A DNA stretch of 64,000 bases from Globisporangium splendens (GCA_006386115.1 VFIW01000040.1:186001-250000), one strand, 5' to 3'; positions 21,764-32,986 are shown, numbered from the stretch's first letter. The notes: a model not told the origin generated them from the letters alone. Numbers and translations are program-made.

Positions 21764-24700
21764 TTATTCCTGGGGACGTTGCTCGCCCTCATGCTCGTCT
21801 TCTTGCTCTTGCTCGTCGTCATCACCAGCTTCCACGACCGCCGAGACCACCGTGCCATGACTCTGCAAGAACGGCGGCTCGAGCACTTCTTCGTTGAGCT
21901 TGGTCATGATCTCGTCTAAACTCGCCGAAGATTGTGATCTTTCTCCGTCAGCAGCAGCTTTTAGCGATCCGTTCATGAGCAACGAGTACGCCCATGCGAA
22001 TTGCTGACGAATGTACTTGTCGCGCGAACCTTTCAGCACGTGAGCGACATCATACGCGATCTCGAACGGATCCTCAATGCTCAACCGCGTGTGCATGCGC
22101 CACTGACTTTCCCGTTTTTTCTCCTCCTTCGACAGGTTCCGCGCCATGCGCACGCTCACGACTTGGCGTGAGGCATCGAATTGGAGTCCAAAGTACTCGA
22201 AAAAGCCGATCAGTAGTTCACCTGCGCTCGCCGAGTTCCGTTCGCCAAACTCCCGAAGCAGCTGTAACTTTTGCGGTGGGTCCTGGAATGCAAACGGGTC
22301 GAAAAAGTACGTCTCCACTTTGCCGCTGTTCCCGTTGGACGAAGACGCTTCGTTGTCCCCCGCTGGACCTTTGCAGAGCACACTGGGAAGCCGCATCTCG
22401 GGATGGCGCTCGCTTAGCGCGCATTGAGGCGACTGCAGACTGCACCATACCCGAGACGGCGTGCAATCGCATTTGCGACTTCCATCCCACGCAGGAGGAA
22501 GCGCTTGCAGCACGGGGAGCACTGGAGGATCTTGACGCTGCAGGAAATGGATCAGCATGAGCAGATAACCATAGGACGACAAGGTACCTTCGGCCGCACA
22601 GTTCATGCGGCGCTTCTTGACGAATTTCTTAATCACATACGCCAAGATCCGCACGCGCTCGTCGGCATTCGCGTACGCACGCAAGAACGATGTGTTCCGC
22701 TGAGCCAGCACGTTCTCGACACACAAATCGCACTCGATGCCCGAGTCTTTCATTTTGAACATGATGATCGGAATCCGCGCCGTCAAGCGAGACACATCAA
22801 CGTCAATGAACAGATCCGGTTGGCGCTCCAGGAGCAACACGACTATCCGCAGGATTTGCTGCTTCTCCTCGGTCGTCGCCGGTTTCTCGAGCACCAGACA
22901 CATGTCCATATCACTCTCGTTGGTCCCGAAATCGTTGGCACTCGAGCCAAAAACATCCAGGTCGGCTTTGATAGGCAACTTCGAAATCACTTGCGCATGA
23001 AACACATTATAGATCGCTTGTCGCGTGCGTCGGAACGTTTCCTTGTCTGGAATGAGCTCGTGGGCTTCCTTGGCGATCCAATCGGACACAGCCTCACTCA
23101 CAAATGGCGACTGCAGCAAGCCACGGCCCGTGTCGTCGCTCAACGCGAACTCCAATGGCTCAAAGCCAAAGTGTTTCTGCCAATACGCACGTCGGTCCTC
23201 TTTGCTCTGGAAGTAAAAGCCACTGACCTGGCAGTACAGCTCGCGCTGGAAAACGTCCACTTTCTGCAACACATCGTCCGAGATCAGCTCTTTCACGAAC
23301 GGGTTTGCTTGGATGCCGTTGAGAACATTGCGCATGCTGCCGTGGAACGCTTCCATGGCATTTGGGACCGAATCGGTTGCCGTAAACCTCTCGAGGATCG
23401 CCGATTCCTTGAGCGAAATGAGCTGCAGACACGAATCAACAAACTCACTAAAGAGCGCATTGCCATGCAGAAACACGGTTTCCACCTGCTCAATGAGTCG
23501 GAGAATCGAGAGCAAGCTGCTCATGGTTGCGCCAACATCTCCGTCCCTGGCAGCATTGCGGAATTTGTCGTGGGTGCTGCGCAGGGTCTCGATAAAGTGC
23601 GAGTACTCCATACTCACTTTCAGTTTATTGCTGCGTGCGAGCGTCACATTCGAGTACGACGAAGACGAGCTCTCGCGATCAGCGTCGCCAGCACCCTGAT
23701 GCTGGGACGTGCCGCCATTATTGCTTTTCTTGTTCTCGAAGACTCGAAACTCGAACTCACCGGGCGACCTCGGCGCGCGGAACGTGATGCGGGTGTTTAG
23801 GAATCTGTAGTTTCGATTCAGTTTGTTCTCAAACAGCACCTGCTTGACAAAGATCGGTCGCTCGTTCGTCATTTGACCGACGCGGAAGAGCCCGACCATG
23901 AGCACGCGGCCAGGGATGCAGGTTTCGGCGAGCAGCGACACCTGCACTTTGATGTTTCCGTTCGGCTTTGTCACCTCTGGTGTCACTTCAATGCTGGACG
24001 CGACGTCGTTCATCGGTCCCCCAGACGAGCTCTTCTTGAAGCCTTGGTCGCGGTGGCCATACGCCGCACTGTTCAGTGGCTTGGCAGGCGAACGACGACT
24101 CTGTCGGCTCAAGCCGCCTCCATTGCCATTCGAGAGCGGTTGCTGCATCATCATTGGCGGCGGACCACTGAGCGTGGGACCAGATAAGTCGGGCAACTCC
24201 GGGAAACTGCCGCTTCCGATGCTGCTGCCAAACTCTCGGCTGTTGGAATTGAGCATACCTAGCAGTGCAGATCCAGACGACGCGAGCGGTTGCTGATGGT
24301 GCAAAGCTTGCTGTTGCTGCTGCGGGTTCCCCATAGTGTCTCGTTGGTACAGCGCCGCCATTTGCTGGTTCATTTGGTCGCGAAGCGATGCACTGCCGGT
24401 GGACGACGACGAGGACGTCGATGCCGACGCCCACGACGCAAACGGATCCGAAGACGACGGTGAGGAGAGCCGCGGTGCTGGCTTGTCGGTATCATTGTCA
24501 CCCAGACTGCCAGTATTCAGGTCCATTCGTAGCATGGACTGCGAGAGATCAAACTGCGCATTGTGAGGCGAAGCCAGGTTGTGCCCTGAGAAATCAAGCG
24601 GGGACTGACTCAATCCAAAACTCTGTGGTGGAGGTTGCAACCGCCCTGGAGGCGGCTGCTGCTGTTGAAATGCTTGTTGCTGCTGCATCTGCTGCTGACG

Positions 24701-25348
24701 GAGATGGCGCTGCTGCTGGAACTGGAGATGGTAGAGCGCTTGAGACCTGCTCATCGCAGCGGCGTCCTCTGGAGACGGAGCGAACCCTGAACCAAGTCCT
24801 GCTGAATGCAGACTAGACGGGCCGCCTGGTCCATTGCTTAATGCGCCACCACCAAACTCCACATTGGGATGGAAACCTCCTAATCCCCCCATGCTCAGCC
24901 CATGAAGCGACATCCCCATATCCTGTTGCTGCGGCATTTGCGACCCATTCAGCAAACTGGGTCCGGAAAGCGACGATGCAGCCCCAAGCGGTGGGAATGC
25001 CAGTCCTCCAGACAGCGGAGCACCGCCGCCGAGATCAAACAGCGGCTCTCCATCCAGTCGCGACTGCGTTTGCTGCTGCGGGAAATGGAAAGCGTCACCG
25101 CCTGGTCGTTGCTGTTGCTGGTACACTGGGAACGGCGGTAGCGGTGGCGGCGGCGCATGCAGGTAGCCTGGAGGATTATTCGCAAATCGCGCAGTCTCAT
25201 GCGTCTGTGCTGCGGCTGGTCTGGCGCTCTGCTCGTTGGGCCACATGGCGCCGCCGTGCATCACGCCCCCGCTTCCCTGTCGGCGCGTCGTCGGATCCAT
25301 CTGGCGCTGTGGCAACGGCGGCGGCGGCCATCCGCGGTCTCCATTCAT
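21764..25348 (-). CDS. Cid1-type terminal nucleotidyltransferase (TUTase / non-canonical poly(A) polymerase) with Gln-rich N-terminus
   Basis: A 1194-residue intronless protein. Residues 1-440 are disordered and rich in Gln, Pro, Ser and Gly with poly-Gln runs encoded by CAG/CAA. About 455-580 form a beta-rich block (EVTKPNGNIKVQVSLLAETCIPGRV ... FRAPRSPGEFEFRVFE) that may be an Ig/SKICH-like domain. The nucleotidyltransferase core contains the signature VFGSSANDFGTNESDMDMCL (GS followed by DxD) and a third acidic strand in the ECDLCVEN region. The PAP/25A-associated region follows (AYVIKKFVKKRRMN, TLSSYGYLLMLIHFLQ, SAGELLIGFFEYFGLQFD). It adds uridines or adenines to RNA 3' ends if active. 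The insertion CDCTPSRVWCSLQSPQC in the palm is unusual and could be a retained intron-like stretch, though it is open. Acidic C-terminal tail. Confidence 0.85.
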   Translation of the reverse strand: MNGDRGWPPPPLPQRQMDPTTRRQGSGGVMHGGAMWPNEQSARPAAAQTHETARFANNPPGYLHAPPPPLPPFPVYQQQQRPGGDAFHFPQQQTQSRLDGEPLFDLGGGAPLSGGLAFPPLGAASSLSGPSLLNGSQMPQQQDMGMSLHGLSMGGLGGFHPNVEFGGGALSNGPGGPSSLHSAGLGSGFAPSPEDAAAMSRSQALYHLQFQQQRHLRQQQMQQQQAFQQQQPPPGRLQPPPQSFGLSQSPLDFSGHNLASPHNAQFDLSQSMLRMDLNTGSLGDNDTDKPAPRLSSPSSSDPFASWASASTSSSSSTGSASLRDQMNQQMAALYQRDTMGNPQQQQQALHHQQPLASSGSALLGMLNSNSREFGSSIGSGSFPELPDLSGPTLSGPPPMMMQQPLSNGNGGGLSRQSRRSPAKPLNSAAYGHRDQGFKKSSSGGPMNDVASSIEVTPEVTKPNGNIKVQVSLLAETCIPGRVLMVGLFRVGQMTNERPIFVKQVLFENKLNRNYRFLNTRITFRAPRSPGEFEFRVFENKKSNNGGTSQHQGAGDADRESSSSSYSNVTLARSNKLKVSMEYSHFIETLRSTHDKFRNAARDGDVGATMSSLLSILRLIEQVETVFLHGNALFSEFVDSCLQLISLKESAILERFTATDSVPNAMEAFHGSMRNVLNGIQANPFVKELISDDVLQKVDVFQRELYCQVSGFYFQSKEDRRAYWQKHFGFEPLEFALSDDTGRGLLQSPFVSEAVSDWIAKEAHELIPDKETFRRTRQAIYNVFHAQVISKLPIKADLDVFGSSANDFGTNESDMDMCLVLEKPATTEEKQQILRIVVLLLERQPDLFIDVDVSRLTARIPIIMFKMKDSGIECDLCVENVLAQRNTSFLRAYANADERVRILAYVIKKFVKKRRMNCAAEGTLSSYGYLLMLIHFLQRQDPPVLPVLQALPPAWDGSRKCDCTPSRVWCSLQSPQCALSERHPEMRLPSVLCKGPAGDNEASSSNGNSGKVETYFFDPFAFQDPPQKLQLLREFGERNSASAGELLIGFFEYFGLQFDASRQVVSVRMARNLSKEEKKRESQWRMHTRLSIEDPFEIAYDVAHVLKGSRDKYIRQQFAWAYSLLMNGSLKAAADGERSQSSASLDEIMTKLNEEVLEPPFLQSHGTVVSAVVEAGDDDEQEQEDEHEGEQRPQE

Positions 25349-25743
25349 GCTGTCGATGCAATCGGCAAGGCAGCCAAGAAGGAAGCTTTCACTGCATGTT
25401 TGTACACGTATGTGGACGTATCATAGAGTCAATATGCGTATATGCACGAAGCGCACAAGAAGCGCTACATGGAGAACTGGGTGCAGATGCGAGTGGATGC
25501 ACATAGCAGCAGCTATGGAGGCTGCACTTACATGGAGAAGAGGAGCGCGGCTCCACTATGATGTGGCAATTAGAACTAGCCTCAGCGACACAAGGGGGAG
25601 GAAACGCAGCACGTTTACTGTAGGCGTCCTTATTAGTGGTCTGTGGACTCAGTGTTTTTGATGCATCGAGTTTTACAGGGAAAAGGGAGCTTGTATTGAG
25701 GAGATCACAGTAGCCATTCTCGAATTATGCTGTTTTTTATGAT
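25349..25743. other. no gene recognised (395 bp)
   Basis: 5' flank of the nucleotidyltransferase gene; no motif recognised. Confidence 0.5.
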
Positions 25744-26001
25744 ATGAATGGATGGGTTGCTGAATGTGAAGCGCCTTTATTTTGTGAGGATAACCCTTCT
25801 GAGAAAGGCGACTTGGCAGCTTTTCTGGAAAGGTGCTCACTGACTCACACTTCCGACGTCGCTTTCTACGAGTCGAACGTGGGTGGAGACCGAGATCGTT
25901 GCCGAGGGTGTGGGGAGCGTGTATTTTGTAGTGAGCAAGTCTGTGATAACGACCGGTGGCGTTTGCTTCACCACCGATGGGAATGCGAGCATCCAGATTG
26001 A
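25744..26001 (+). CDS. small ORF with a MYND-like zinc-finger end (possible remnant)
   Basis: An 85-residue ORF starting at an ATG. Its second half has Cys/His spacing close to the MYND finger: CRGCGERVFC, then CDNDRWRLLHHRWEC, i.e. CxxC...C...C...W..HH..EC. The SET/MYND genes in this window have a comparable block. No SET core follows, so this may be an orphan finger, a first exon, or a relic of a decayed SET/MYND gene. No flanking evidence of expression. Confidence 0.3.
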   Translation: MNGWVAECEAPLFCEDNPSEKGDLAAFLERCSLTHTSDVAFYESNVGGDRDRCRGCGERVFCSEQVCDNDRWRLLHHRWECEHPD

Positions 26002-26892
26002 ATTAGGTTCTATCACTGTGTTGAACACATTTCTCGTGACTTGAACCCGTCGCTACGCGTGAAGCGAGACATTTCAGGTCGAGCACCAGCCCAGGTGGTG
26101 CCGGGGACTCTGCTTCCCCCTCACTGACGACGGGACTTCACCCCAGCAAGCCCCTATGTGCCGGAGTCTGGAGCCAATCAATTTATAACTCGCGCGTCAT
26201 CATGCGCTGCGCTCTTCCTTGCCGCTGCGACATCAATGTTATCCGTACTCTACGCGCACATGCATTTACGATACTTGGGGAGAGGAAGGCGAATATAATG
26301 CGCATAAGCGCAATTTGCCAATCGAAAATCCCAGAGGAATTATTTCTGACGACAGGCAAGACAGATCTATTGTAACTAGCGAGGAATGACCTGTCGATGG
26401 ATGGCGTCGTCAGACAGTTTGTGGTGATCTGCACTAGACCAGACTCACTGGGGATTTGAACAAAAGGCAAACATTTCAGCTTTGTATCCGTCTTTGGGCT
26501 ATGCTTCTCTAACCCAGCCATTCTTCAACCTGAGCAGGGATGTCTTCCAGTGAGCTTTTCTCGAATGCAGACATCCGATTTGCGCGTGCTCAGACATCTT
26601 TTTTGCACATGTCTGCGCTGTCATTGGATGCGTTCGACCTGGAAATCTCGCCAAAATTGGCAAACAGTCGAAAAGGTGTGCCGAAATACTTCCTCGATGC
26701 TGTCGGGGACCTGTTAGTTCGCGGGTGATGGATGCATCCACGTTACTCACGCATGCATGCCCAACGTGCTGATTTGGTGGCTGTAATGTGTCATTATCGG
26801 CGAGACGGTTGGTGCGCAATGCGCTTCAACACCATGCGACCTTCTCGGACTTTGCTTCGGGACATTTCCAAGCATCCGCACTCAGTAACACG
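26002..26892. other. intergenic, no gene recognised (891 bp)
   Basis: A GC-rich island at about 26040-26170 (ggtcgagcaccagcccaggt region) stands out from AT-rich flanks and could be decayed mobile DNA, but nothing specific is recognised. Confidence 0.4.
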
Positions 26893-28025
26893 ATGGACAC
26901 CGATTCCGTCTCCAAGCCCAGATCAAGGACGCGCTTCTTGCTTTTCTTCATTGTCGTGGTGTTCTTGTGCTGTGGCCACCCAGCCCTATGCCAGAGTGAA
27001 GACGAGTAGCCCGCTGGGTTTACGATCGTCAGCGCTTCCACGGAGCCAGTGGCAGCGGACAAGCAACGGAGCGCCAACGACCTCTTCACCAGAAAGTGGC
27101 AGGTCCAGGCTAACACTGCTGCGAATGCCACCGTCATTGACACGATCGATCTCACACTGCCTGGCGCCGTGTTTATCAGCTACGCGGAGGACTCGTCAAG
27201 CGAGTTGCTCGGTGAGATCCAGGTTTCCGGCAATACGGAAGCTGTGGTTGAAAGCGTGAACATCACAGACAACTTTCAGAGCTATCTGAGCAAAGCGGTA
27301 CTAATGGTTTCCGCACGCGACAGCACCGAGTACGACGGGTTCTTGCTCACCGAGGTCAAGCTTTTCCGCAAACGCGAATTGCTCAACGTCTACACTTCCG
27401 GATCCGGCGACTTTGTTGCGCTGGACGACGTGCTGTTCACAGACAAGAAAGAACATTTCACCTTCGACATGACCAAGAAGTCAACGGAAGCAACAGTCGC
27501 GGTTGGAAGTCTGGTTGTGATCGAGGATCCGCAAGACTACTCCAAGATGTGGGAGATCGAACCATACGAGCACTCTGGTGTGAATGATTCTATCACGATC
27601 AACCTTGCTCTCGACTTCCCTGGAATCCCTAGCGTTGGCCACATGCACCTTCACGAGGACAATAACTTCATTGGGTATGTGAAAGTGGAAGATGGGTTCT
27701 CGAGGTCACCACAACGCACGGGAGCGCGGCCGAAGAGCTGACAGCTCAAATCAAGCCGGGAAACGCGACCCCGGCAGAGAATGTCACAGCCTCATTTACA
27801 TTTGCAAGGACAGCAAATGTGAAGACTGCAAGCGCGTCGAGTAATCTGGTGGTCCTTGATTCCCGAGAATCTCTCGGACGCGATACACTCAGGCTTTTGC
27901 ACTATGGCGACGGCAACTGCTACGTGTCAGACAAACATGGCGAGTTCTACGTTCCTGGCGTGATTTTCGGAGCCAGCGGCCGCGGCCACCATGTTGATTC
28001 TCTTTTAGCTAATGAAACCAAATAG
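26893..28025 (+). pseudogene. secreted-protein gene broken by a nonsense codon and a frameshift
   Basis: The frame opens with [15 protein letters not shown] and a strong hydrophobic signal segment ([18 protein letters not shown]). It then meets TAG at 27007 and continues in the same frame for about 230 codons ([19 protein letters not shown] ... [18 protein letters not shown]). At about 27694-27696 (a ggg run) the coding signal moves to another frame ([20 protein letters not shown] ... GVIFGASGRGHHVDSLLANETK) and ends at 28025, consistent with loss of one base. No intron with good borders removes the TAG in frame (a gt..ag pair at 26996-27032 is only 37 bp and shifts frame). A 50-bp intron 27675-27724 could replace the frameshift. 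Either a young pseudogene or assembly errors. Family not recognised; several N-glycosylation sequons. Confidence 0.55.
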
Positions 28026-28566
28026 AGAACCGAGAATCGAGATAGCCAGCAATCCTGAATACGCAACCTTTCCGTTCAACATAAATTGTCAATCGTGGCG
28101 TTACGCAGCTTCAAGACATGTGTTCTCGTTCACCTCAGCCCAATACTAGTATACCATTTGGTGCACGTAAGCTAGGTCCATTTATCTGCTAAGAATGGCA
28201 CTCACTTGGGATTTCATAACACGGGGAAATGCGCGCACATTAAACATGACAAGTGTGTGCCATTCGTGAGCAACAGTCAAGGTGTGGAACTTCGTTTGTG
28301 ATCGTCAGGTTCCATTCCTTTCTGTCGTGAAACCTGATGCCATAGAATTAGAAATAGCACTGTTCCTAGTTGTATTCTTTTCTATGAACCGTGTCGGGCG
28401 TAATACTGCCACTCTTTCGGAATGATTGCGCTTCGAAAAGATCTCTTTGTTTAGCCAATCAGAGCGTGAGACACAACCATCGTGATTTGTGAGTCATCAC
28501 GCTACAAACGACTTGAGCGCCTCCATTTCGCGTTCTTCTCTCTCAGTTGCAAGCAACAGCGGAAGA
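28026..28566. other. intergenic, no gene recognised (541 bp)
   Basis: Upstream of the nitronate monooxygenase-like gene. A pyrimidine-rich Inr-like stretch (cgcctccatttcgcgttc, near 28517-28534) lies 33-50 bp before the ATG. Confidence 0.5.
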
Positions 28567-29655
28567 ATGGCAGCGACGAAGAAGCTCCAAGAGCTGCTTC
28601 GGGTGGTGCACCCGATCGTGCAGGCGCCCATGGTCGGTGTGTCCACGCCGCAGCTGGCGGCCGCGGTGTCGAATGCTGGAGCGCTGGGCTCCATCGGGCT
28701 CGGCGCGAGTGACGCCAGCCAGTCACGAGCGTTGATTCGGGAGACGCGCGCACTCACCTCGAAGTCGTTCAATGTCAATCTCTTCTGCCACCAGCCACCG
28801 ACAAAACACTCGGATGCGACGGACGAAAAGATGAAGCGAGACTGGGTCGCACACATGGCGCCTCTGTTTGCAGAACTCGGTTCACCGCCGCCGTCAACAC
28901 TCAGTGAGCCGTTCGACACGTTTCTCAACCGTGAAGACACGCTCGAAGTGCTCCTGCAGGAAAAGCCGCCAGTGGTGAGTTTCCACTTTGGGCTCCCGCC
29001 AGCGGAATGGATCCGAGCGCTGCGTGATGCTGGTATTGTGACGTTGGCTAGCGCGACGAACTGCAAAGAGGCCGGTCTGATAGTCGACGCCGGAGTGGAT
29101 GCAGTGATCGCACAAGGTTTTGAAGCGGGAGGCCACCGTGGTGTCTTTGACCCGTCTGCAGATGATCATTTGGGCACCTTTGCTCTTGTGCAGCTTATAT
29201 CCAAGACGTGCCCGCTACCAATCCTTGCCGCGGGAGGAATCATGGACGGTCGAGCGATCGCGGCTGCTCTTCAGCTGGGAGCCGCTGGCGTTCAAATGGG
29301 CACCGCGTTCATTCTGTGTCCAGAGTCGGCCGCAGACCAAGCGTATCGCGCTGCTCTGCAGAGTGAGCGAGCGCACCACACCCGAGTGTCTGCTGCCATC
29401 AGCGGTCGGCCAGCGCGCGGGATGGTGAATCGCTTGTTCACGGATATCGGAGGAAGCGAGTCGCCAGCCATGCCAGACTACCCAATCCCGTATGATGCCG
29501 CGAAGGCGCTGGTACGAGCCGCCCGCAGTAAATCGAACACTGATTTTGACGTTCAATGGGCTGGACAGGGCGCTCCGGCAGCCCGTGCTCTTCCGGCAGC
29601 AGACCTTGTTGCGAAACTTGTGGAAGAATATCGTGCTGCTATTGAGATTGATTGA
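28567..29655 (+). CDS. nitronate monooxygenase (2-nitropropane dioxygenase family)
   Basis: A 362-residue intronless FMN-dependent TIM-barrel enzyme that oxidises nitronates such as propionate-3-nitronate. The N-terminus [27 protein letters not shown] is the family's first flavin-binding strand. Later the glycine-rich [11 protein letters not shown] and [20 protein letters not shown] with GVQMGTAFI form the phosphate/FMN-binding loops, with the candidate catalytic His in the GGHRG motif. Length is normal for the family. The ATG at 28567 is the first in frame. Probably a detoxification enzyme in the cytosol or mitochondria; no targeting signal stands out. Confidence 0.9.
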   Translation: MAATKKLQELLRVVHPIVQAPMVGVSTPQLAAAVSNAGALGSIGLGASDASQSRALIRETRALTSKSFNVNLFCHQPPTKHSDATDEKMKRDWVAHMAPLFAELGSPPPSTLSEPFDTFLNREDTLEVLLQEKPPVVSFHFGLPPAEWIRALRDAGIVTLASATNCKEAGLIVDAGVDAVIAQGFEAGGHRGVFDPSADDHLGTFALVQLISKTCPLPILAAGGIMDGRAIAAALQLGAAGVQMGTAFILCPESAADQAYRAALQSERAHHTRVSAAISGRPARGMVNRLFTDIGGSESPAMPDYPIPYDAAKALVRAARSKSNTDFDVQWAGQGAPAARALPAADLVAKLVEEYRAAIEID

Positions 29656-29929
29656 TTCAGCGACAAAGTAAGGCTTGAGCAAGCACCAGAGATGAAGTCG
29701 GACCAGTTCCAGCTACGTCGTTGTAAGAGAAACCTATTGCTTAGCCAAGAAAACGCAGTGAATATGTTTATAGTGAGCCCCTGCGACGTTGATTAATGGT
29801 CTATGCATCGAAAATGTAAACCGCAAAACAAATGCCGCACCCCATGTGTCGAAAAAATCTAGCAAATAGAGGGAGCGGACGCCATTCTGTGGTCGCGAGT
29901 GTCGTGGTCGATTTGCCAGGGCAATTAAT
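29656..29929. other. spacer, no gene recognised
   Basis: Between the nitronate monooxygenase-like gene and the first recognisable part of the LINE relic; may already be decayed element sequence. Confidence 0.4.
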
Positions 29930-30852
29930 GGCTCATCTCGAACGTGGAATGCACGCCGCGTTGTCTGAAATCTCATTTCCGGATTGCTCCCACATGGAAA
30001 TCATCCCACACAACCGGACGCTCCAAGCCGAGCGTGATTATTGCTTCTCATATGCTGCTGATGTGCAGTGGAAAATTTCTATCGTTATTTTTGCAACCCT
30101 CTGCTCAGGCAAATTTTCCACATGCCACTACACTCGCTTTGGTGAAGGACTCCTGATCTGCCTGCAGAAACCCAACAAGCTCCGCGGTGAAAATATCCCT
30201 CGTAGTTCTGCACCGCATATCCAAACCAGTCGATGAGTTTCTGTCACTCAATGTCCCACAGACGTTCCTGCAACAACTCATCGTGCACGCTGACGACGCC
30301 GACTTCATCTGCCGCAACGAAGGCATGGTAACGTATATCCAGACTCATGCACCAGCTATTCTCAAACATTGGTCGCTGCAGATGAACGCCAACAAAACCG
30401 ATATTACAGTCATTCAGCGACACACGCACAACGACTGCATGAAACGTGTCAAAAACGGCACATGGGCACTGACTGAAGCCCAACTGCAAGGCATCGAAAG
30501 CTTCCACCACAAGCAACTGCGCTCAGTGATCGGCGTCCGATATCCTCAAACCATTTCGAGCATCCGCCTCGACGAGCGCTGATCCTCTGAACATCAACGC
30601 TATCGCTTGCAGAAAGCCCGTTTCTCTACATTTGCATCTATTCCTCTGCCCGCATATCCTCTCAAAATGCATCCTCACACTCACACAACATCCTACAGAA
30701 CAGTGTGGTTGCCGAAACAGCCAATGAGTCGGCGCATACAAAAACCAAGTCAAACAAAAGAGGACCCAAGCTCGCGTTATGGTCCATCTCGCTTCTCACC
30801 AAAGGCATCGCGATCACTCTCCCCACTGGTGATCGGCGCGCAGATTTCGTCC
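29930..30852 (+). mobile_element. LINE (non-LTR retrotransposon) reverse-transcriptase relic
   Basis: Fragments in shifting frames keep LINE landmarks: LICLQKPNKLRG (the usual LPKPGKPRG block), LVVLHRISKPVDEFLS, then directly LIVHADDADFIC, which is the YADD catalytic motif C, followed by LKHWSLQMNANKTDITVIQ and FHHKQLRSVIGVRYPQTIS typical of LINE C-terminal parts. Further on, KRGPKLALWSISLL near 30745-30790 looks like the end of the ORF. Between DEFLS and the ADD motif the whole palm section is missing, so the element is internally deleted as well as frameshifted. It ends within a few bases of the ATG of the next gene. Confidence 0.7.
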
Positions 30853-30854
30853 CC

Positions 30855-32986
30855 ATGAAGCGCCCGCAGCTGCCCGTTGCGTCGTCCTCAGCCGCCGCGG
30901 CGCTCGATGGCGCTGCTGCTCTTCCTCCGCAGCCTCATGCGCGGTCCGCGGTCTTTCCGCAAGCCACGACGACGACGACCACCATTCGCACCGACTTGGC
31001 CTACTTGCCCGACGCAGATAATGATCACGAGGACCAGCGGCAGCATGACGACGACGACGACGAAACTGAGGGTGATGTGGATGGTGCACTGGAGCCACCA
31101 CGCAAGACGCGCCGCCATCTGCACACTGGCGTTAGTGGCGCTGCGTCCTCGTCGTTCTCGAGTATTCCGTGGTGTGGAGCAGACAGCAAGAGCGCTACGA
31201 TGCAGGAAGTGAGTCCTAGCCGACGTCGGTCAGGGGCTACGACCGCAGGTACATGTCTTGCACTGAAAGCCCTCTTGAGTTGGACACCATCATTCCTCAC
31301 GCTTGCCTTTCATTAGAGCGCCATTCGTGTCTTGCAGCGCCGTATGGAGCGAACGATGCGCAGACGGCGCAGTATTTCAATCTCGTGATCTCTAAGGCCA
31401 AGGCGCCCGTCGTGTGTGCGTCGGCGGGCAAGATCAAGGGCAAGGCTATCTACGCGGGCAAGGACATCGAGCAGGCATCGCGGATCTGGACCGAGTCCCC
31501 CTTTGTCGCGATGCAGCACGAGGCAAACCGCGAACGGCTGCGCTGCTGTCAGTACTGCTTCGTGCCGCTTTTGTCCGAGTATAAGGGTCTCTGGCGAGAT
31601 ATGGCTGCACGATGGAATGCGTCGGCGGCTCGACTGCGAAACGATCCGCCCGTGATGGACGACGAATTGGATCTCGCGCTGCAGCAGCTCAAGGTGAACC
31701 GCGCGAATTGTGGTCTCGCAGGTTCGAGGGTCAGCTGCGTCTGTGGCGAAGTGTACTGCTCCAAGCTCTGCCAGCTGCGTGCGTATCACGAACACCATGC
31801 GATCTTGTGTCCCCGTGACAACGCGTACTCGGCGATGAGTCAATTCCTGACCCATATGCGCCACACGAATGATATCTTTTTACTCGTCGCAAAGGTCATC
31901 GCGCGCGTACTGAGTCGGTATTTCACGACCCGCGACATCCTCAAGGCTCGCGAACCTATGGACATGTTTTACAAGAAGCCATGGTGGGAAGTCGTAATGA
32001 TGGAGAAGCAGATTCAGCATGTTGGCCACACGGGAGTTGCCGAGTCCTGGTGTGATGGATCGTTGGCATCTCCAGACAGCGTGGCTAGCAATGGCACGCA
32101 TGCTATCGAGATTCAAGGCGACGAAGATGCGGCTACAGTCGGCATCCGAGACGGATTGGACGCAAATCATCTGGACGATGGCGAGGGCGGACTCCAGGCG
32201 CAATGTCTACGAGAGCTTCTCACATACACCCACCAGCTGCTTCTCGACGCGATCGAGTGCAATCTCGTGCATTTGGAGCGTGAGGATCAGCTGCATGGCG
32301 TCTCGGTCGATGATATCTGGACGTCGTGCGCGAGCATCCTGAGTTTCGAGTTCTTTGCGGCGCAACTGGGGCTCTTTGAGATGAACAACATCAGTATGGA
32401 GATCGACCACCCGTTCCGAGGTCTCATTGAGATCCTGGACCCCGACGTCCACGCTGACGAGACCGACGAGGAGCATGGCGTGGTCGAGTCGGCGCTTGTG
32501 TCCCGTGTGCGGCGCGTGCTCGAGCACGAAGAAGCGTACTTGGCTGAGCGGCATTCTCAGGAAACGACGCGGGAGCACCACCACCATCACCACATTGGTG
32601 GAAATAGTAGTAGTAGTAGCCATTCCTCTTCGGACTCGAGCGGTGGCGGTAGCAGTGGCTTCCTTGGCGTCGAAGGCACGGCGCTGTTCCCGATCGTCTG
32701 CACGATGAACCACAGTTGCGAGCCGAATTGCACGGTGCTGTACACAAAAGACGGCAATGCGCACGTTGTCGCGGTGCGCGATATCCAAAAGGGCGAAGAA
32801 CTCTGCATCTGCTATATCGACATTGACGATGACGTGCACACGCGGCAGGTGAATCTGCGCGAGTACCAGTTCAAATGCTTCTGTGCGCGGTGTTCCAGGG
32901 AACGGCGGCAGGTTAACGCAGCGAGCGTACCTGAAGACGCTCAGTTAAACAGGGATGGACTTTCACATTCGACGGCCTCATCATAA
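30855..32986 (+). CDS. SMYD5-like SET/MYND-domain protein, second copy
   Basis: Paralogue of the gene at the left edge. Exon 1 (30855-31248) encodes a low-complexity N-terminus with Ala/Pro and an acidic run (DDDDDE), absent from the other copy. An intron of 68 bp (31249-31316; an alternative acceptor at 31337 also keeps frame) joins it to the SET body, 687 residues in all. Landmarks: GKAIYAGKDI, MYND cysteines (CQYC, CVCGEVYCSKLC...HHAILC), NHSCEPNC, GEELCICYID and post-SET CFCARC. A His run (HHHHHH) and Ser/Gly linker sits where the first copy has its His-rich linker. The body has no introns where the first copy has three. Start at 30855 is the first ATG after the LINE relic. An A-rich stretch follows the stop (32996-33022). 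Confidence 0.85.

Noticed and set aside
26040..26170. GC-rich island considered as a tRNA or snRNA gene
   Set aside because: No cloverleaf arms, T-loop or other RNA hallmark found.
26996..27032. 37-bp gt..ag stretch that might splice out the TAG at 27007
   Set aside because: Too short for the introns seen here and shifts the reading frame.
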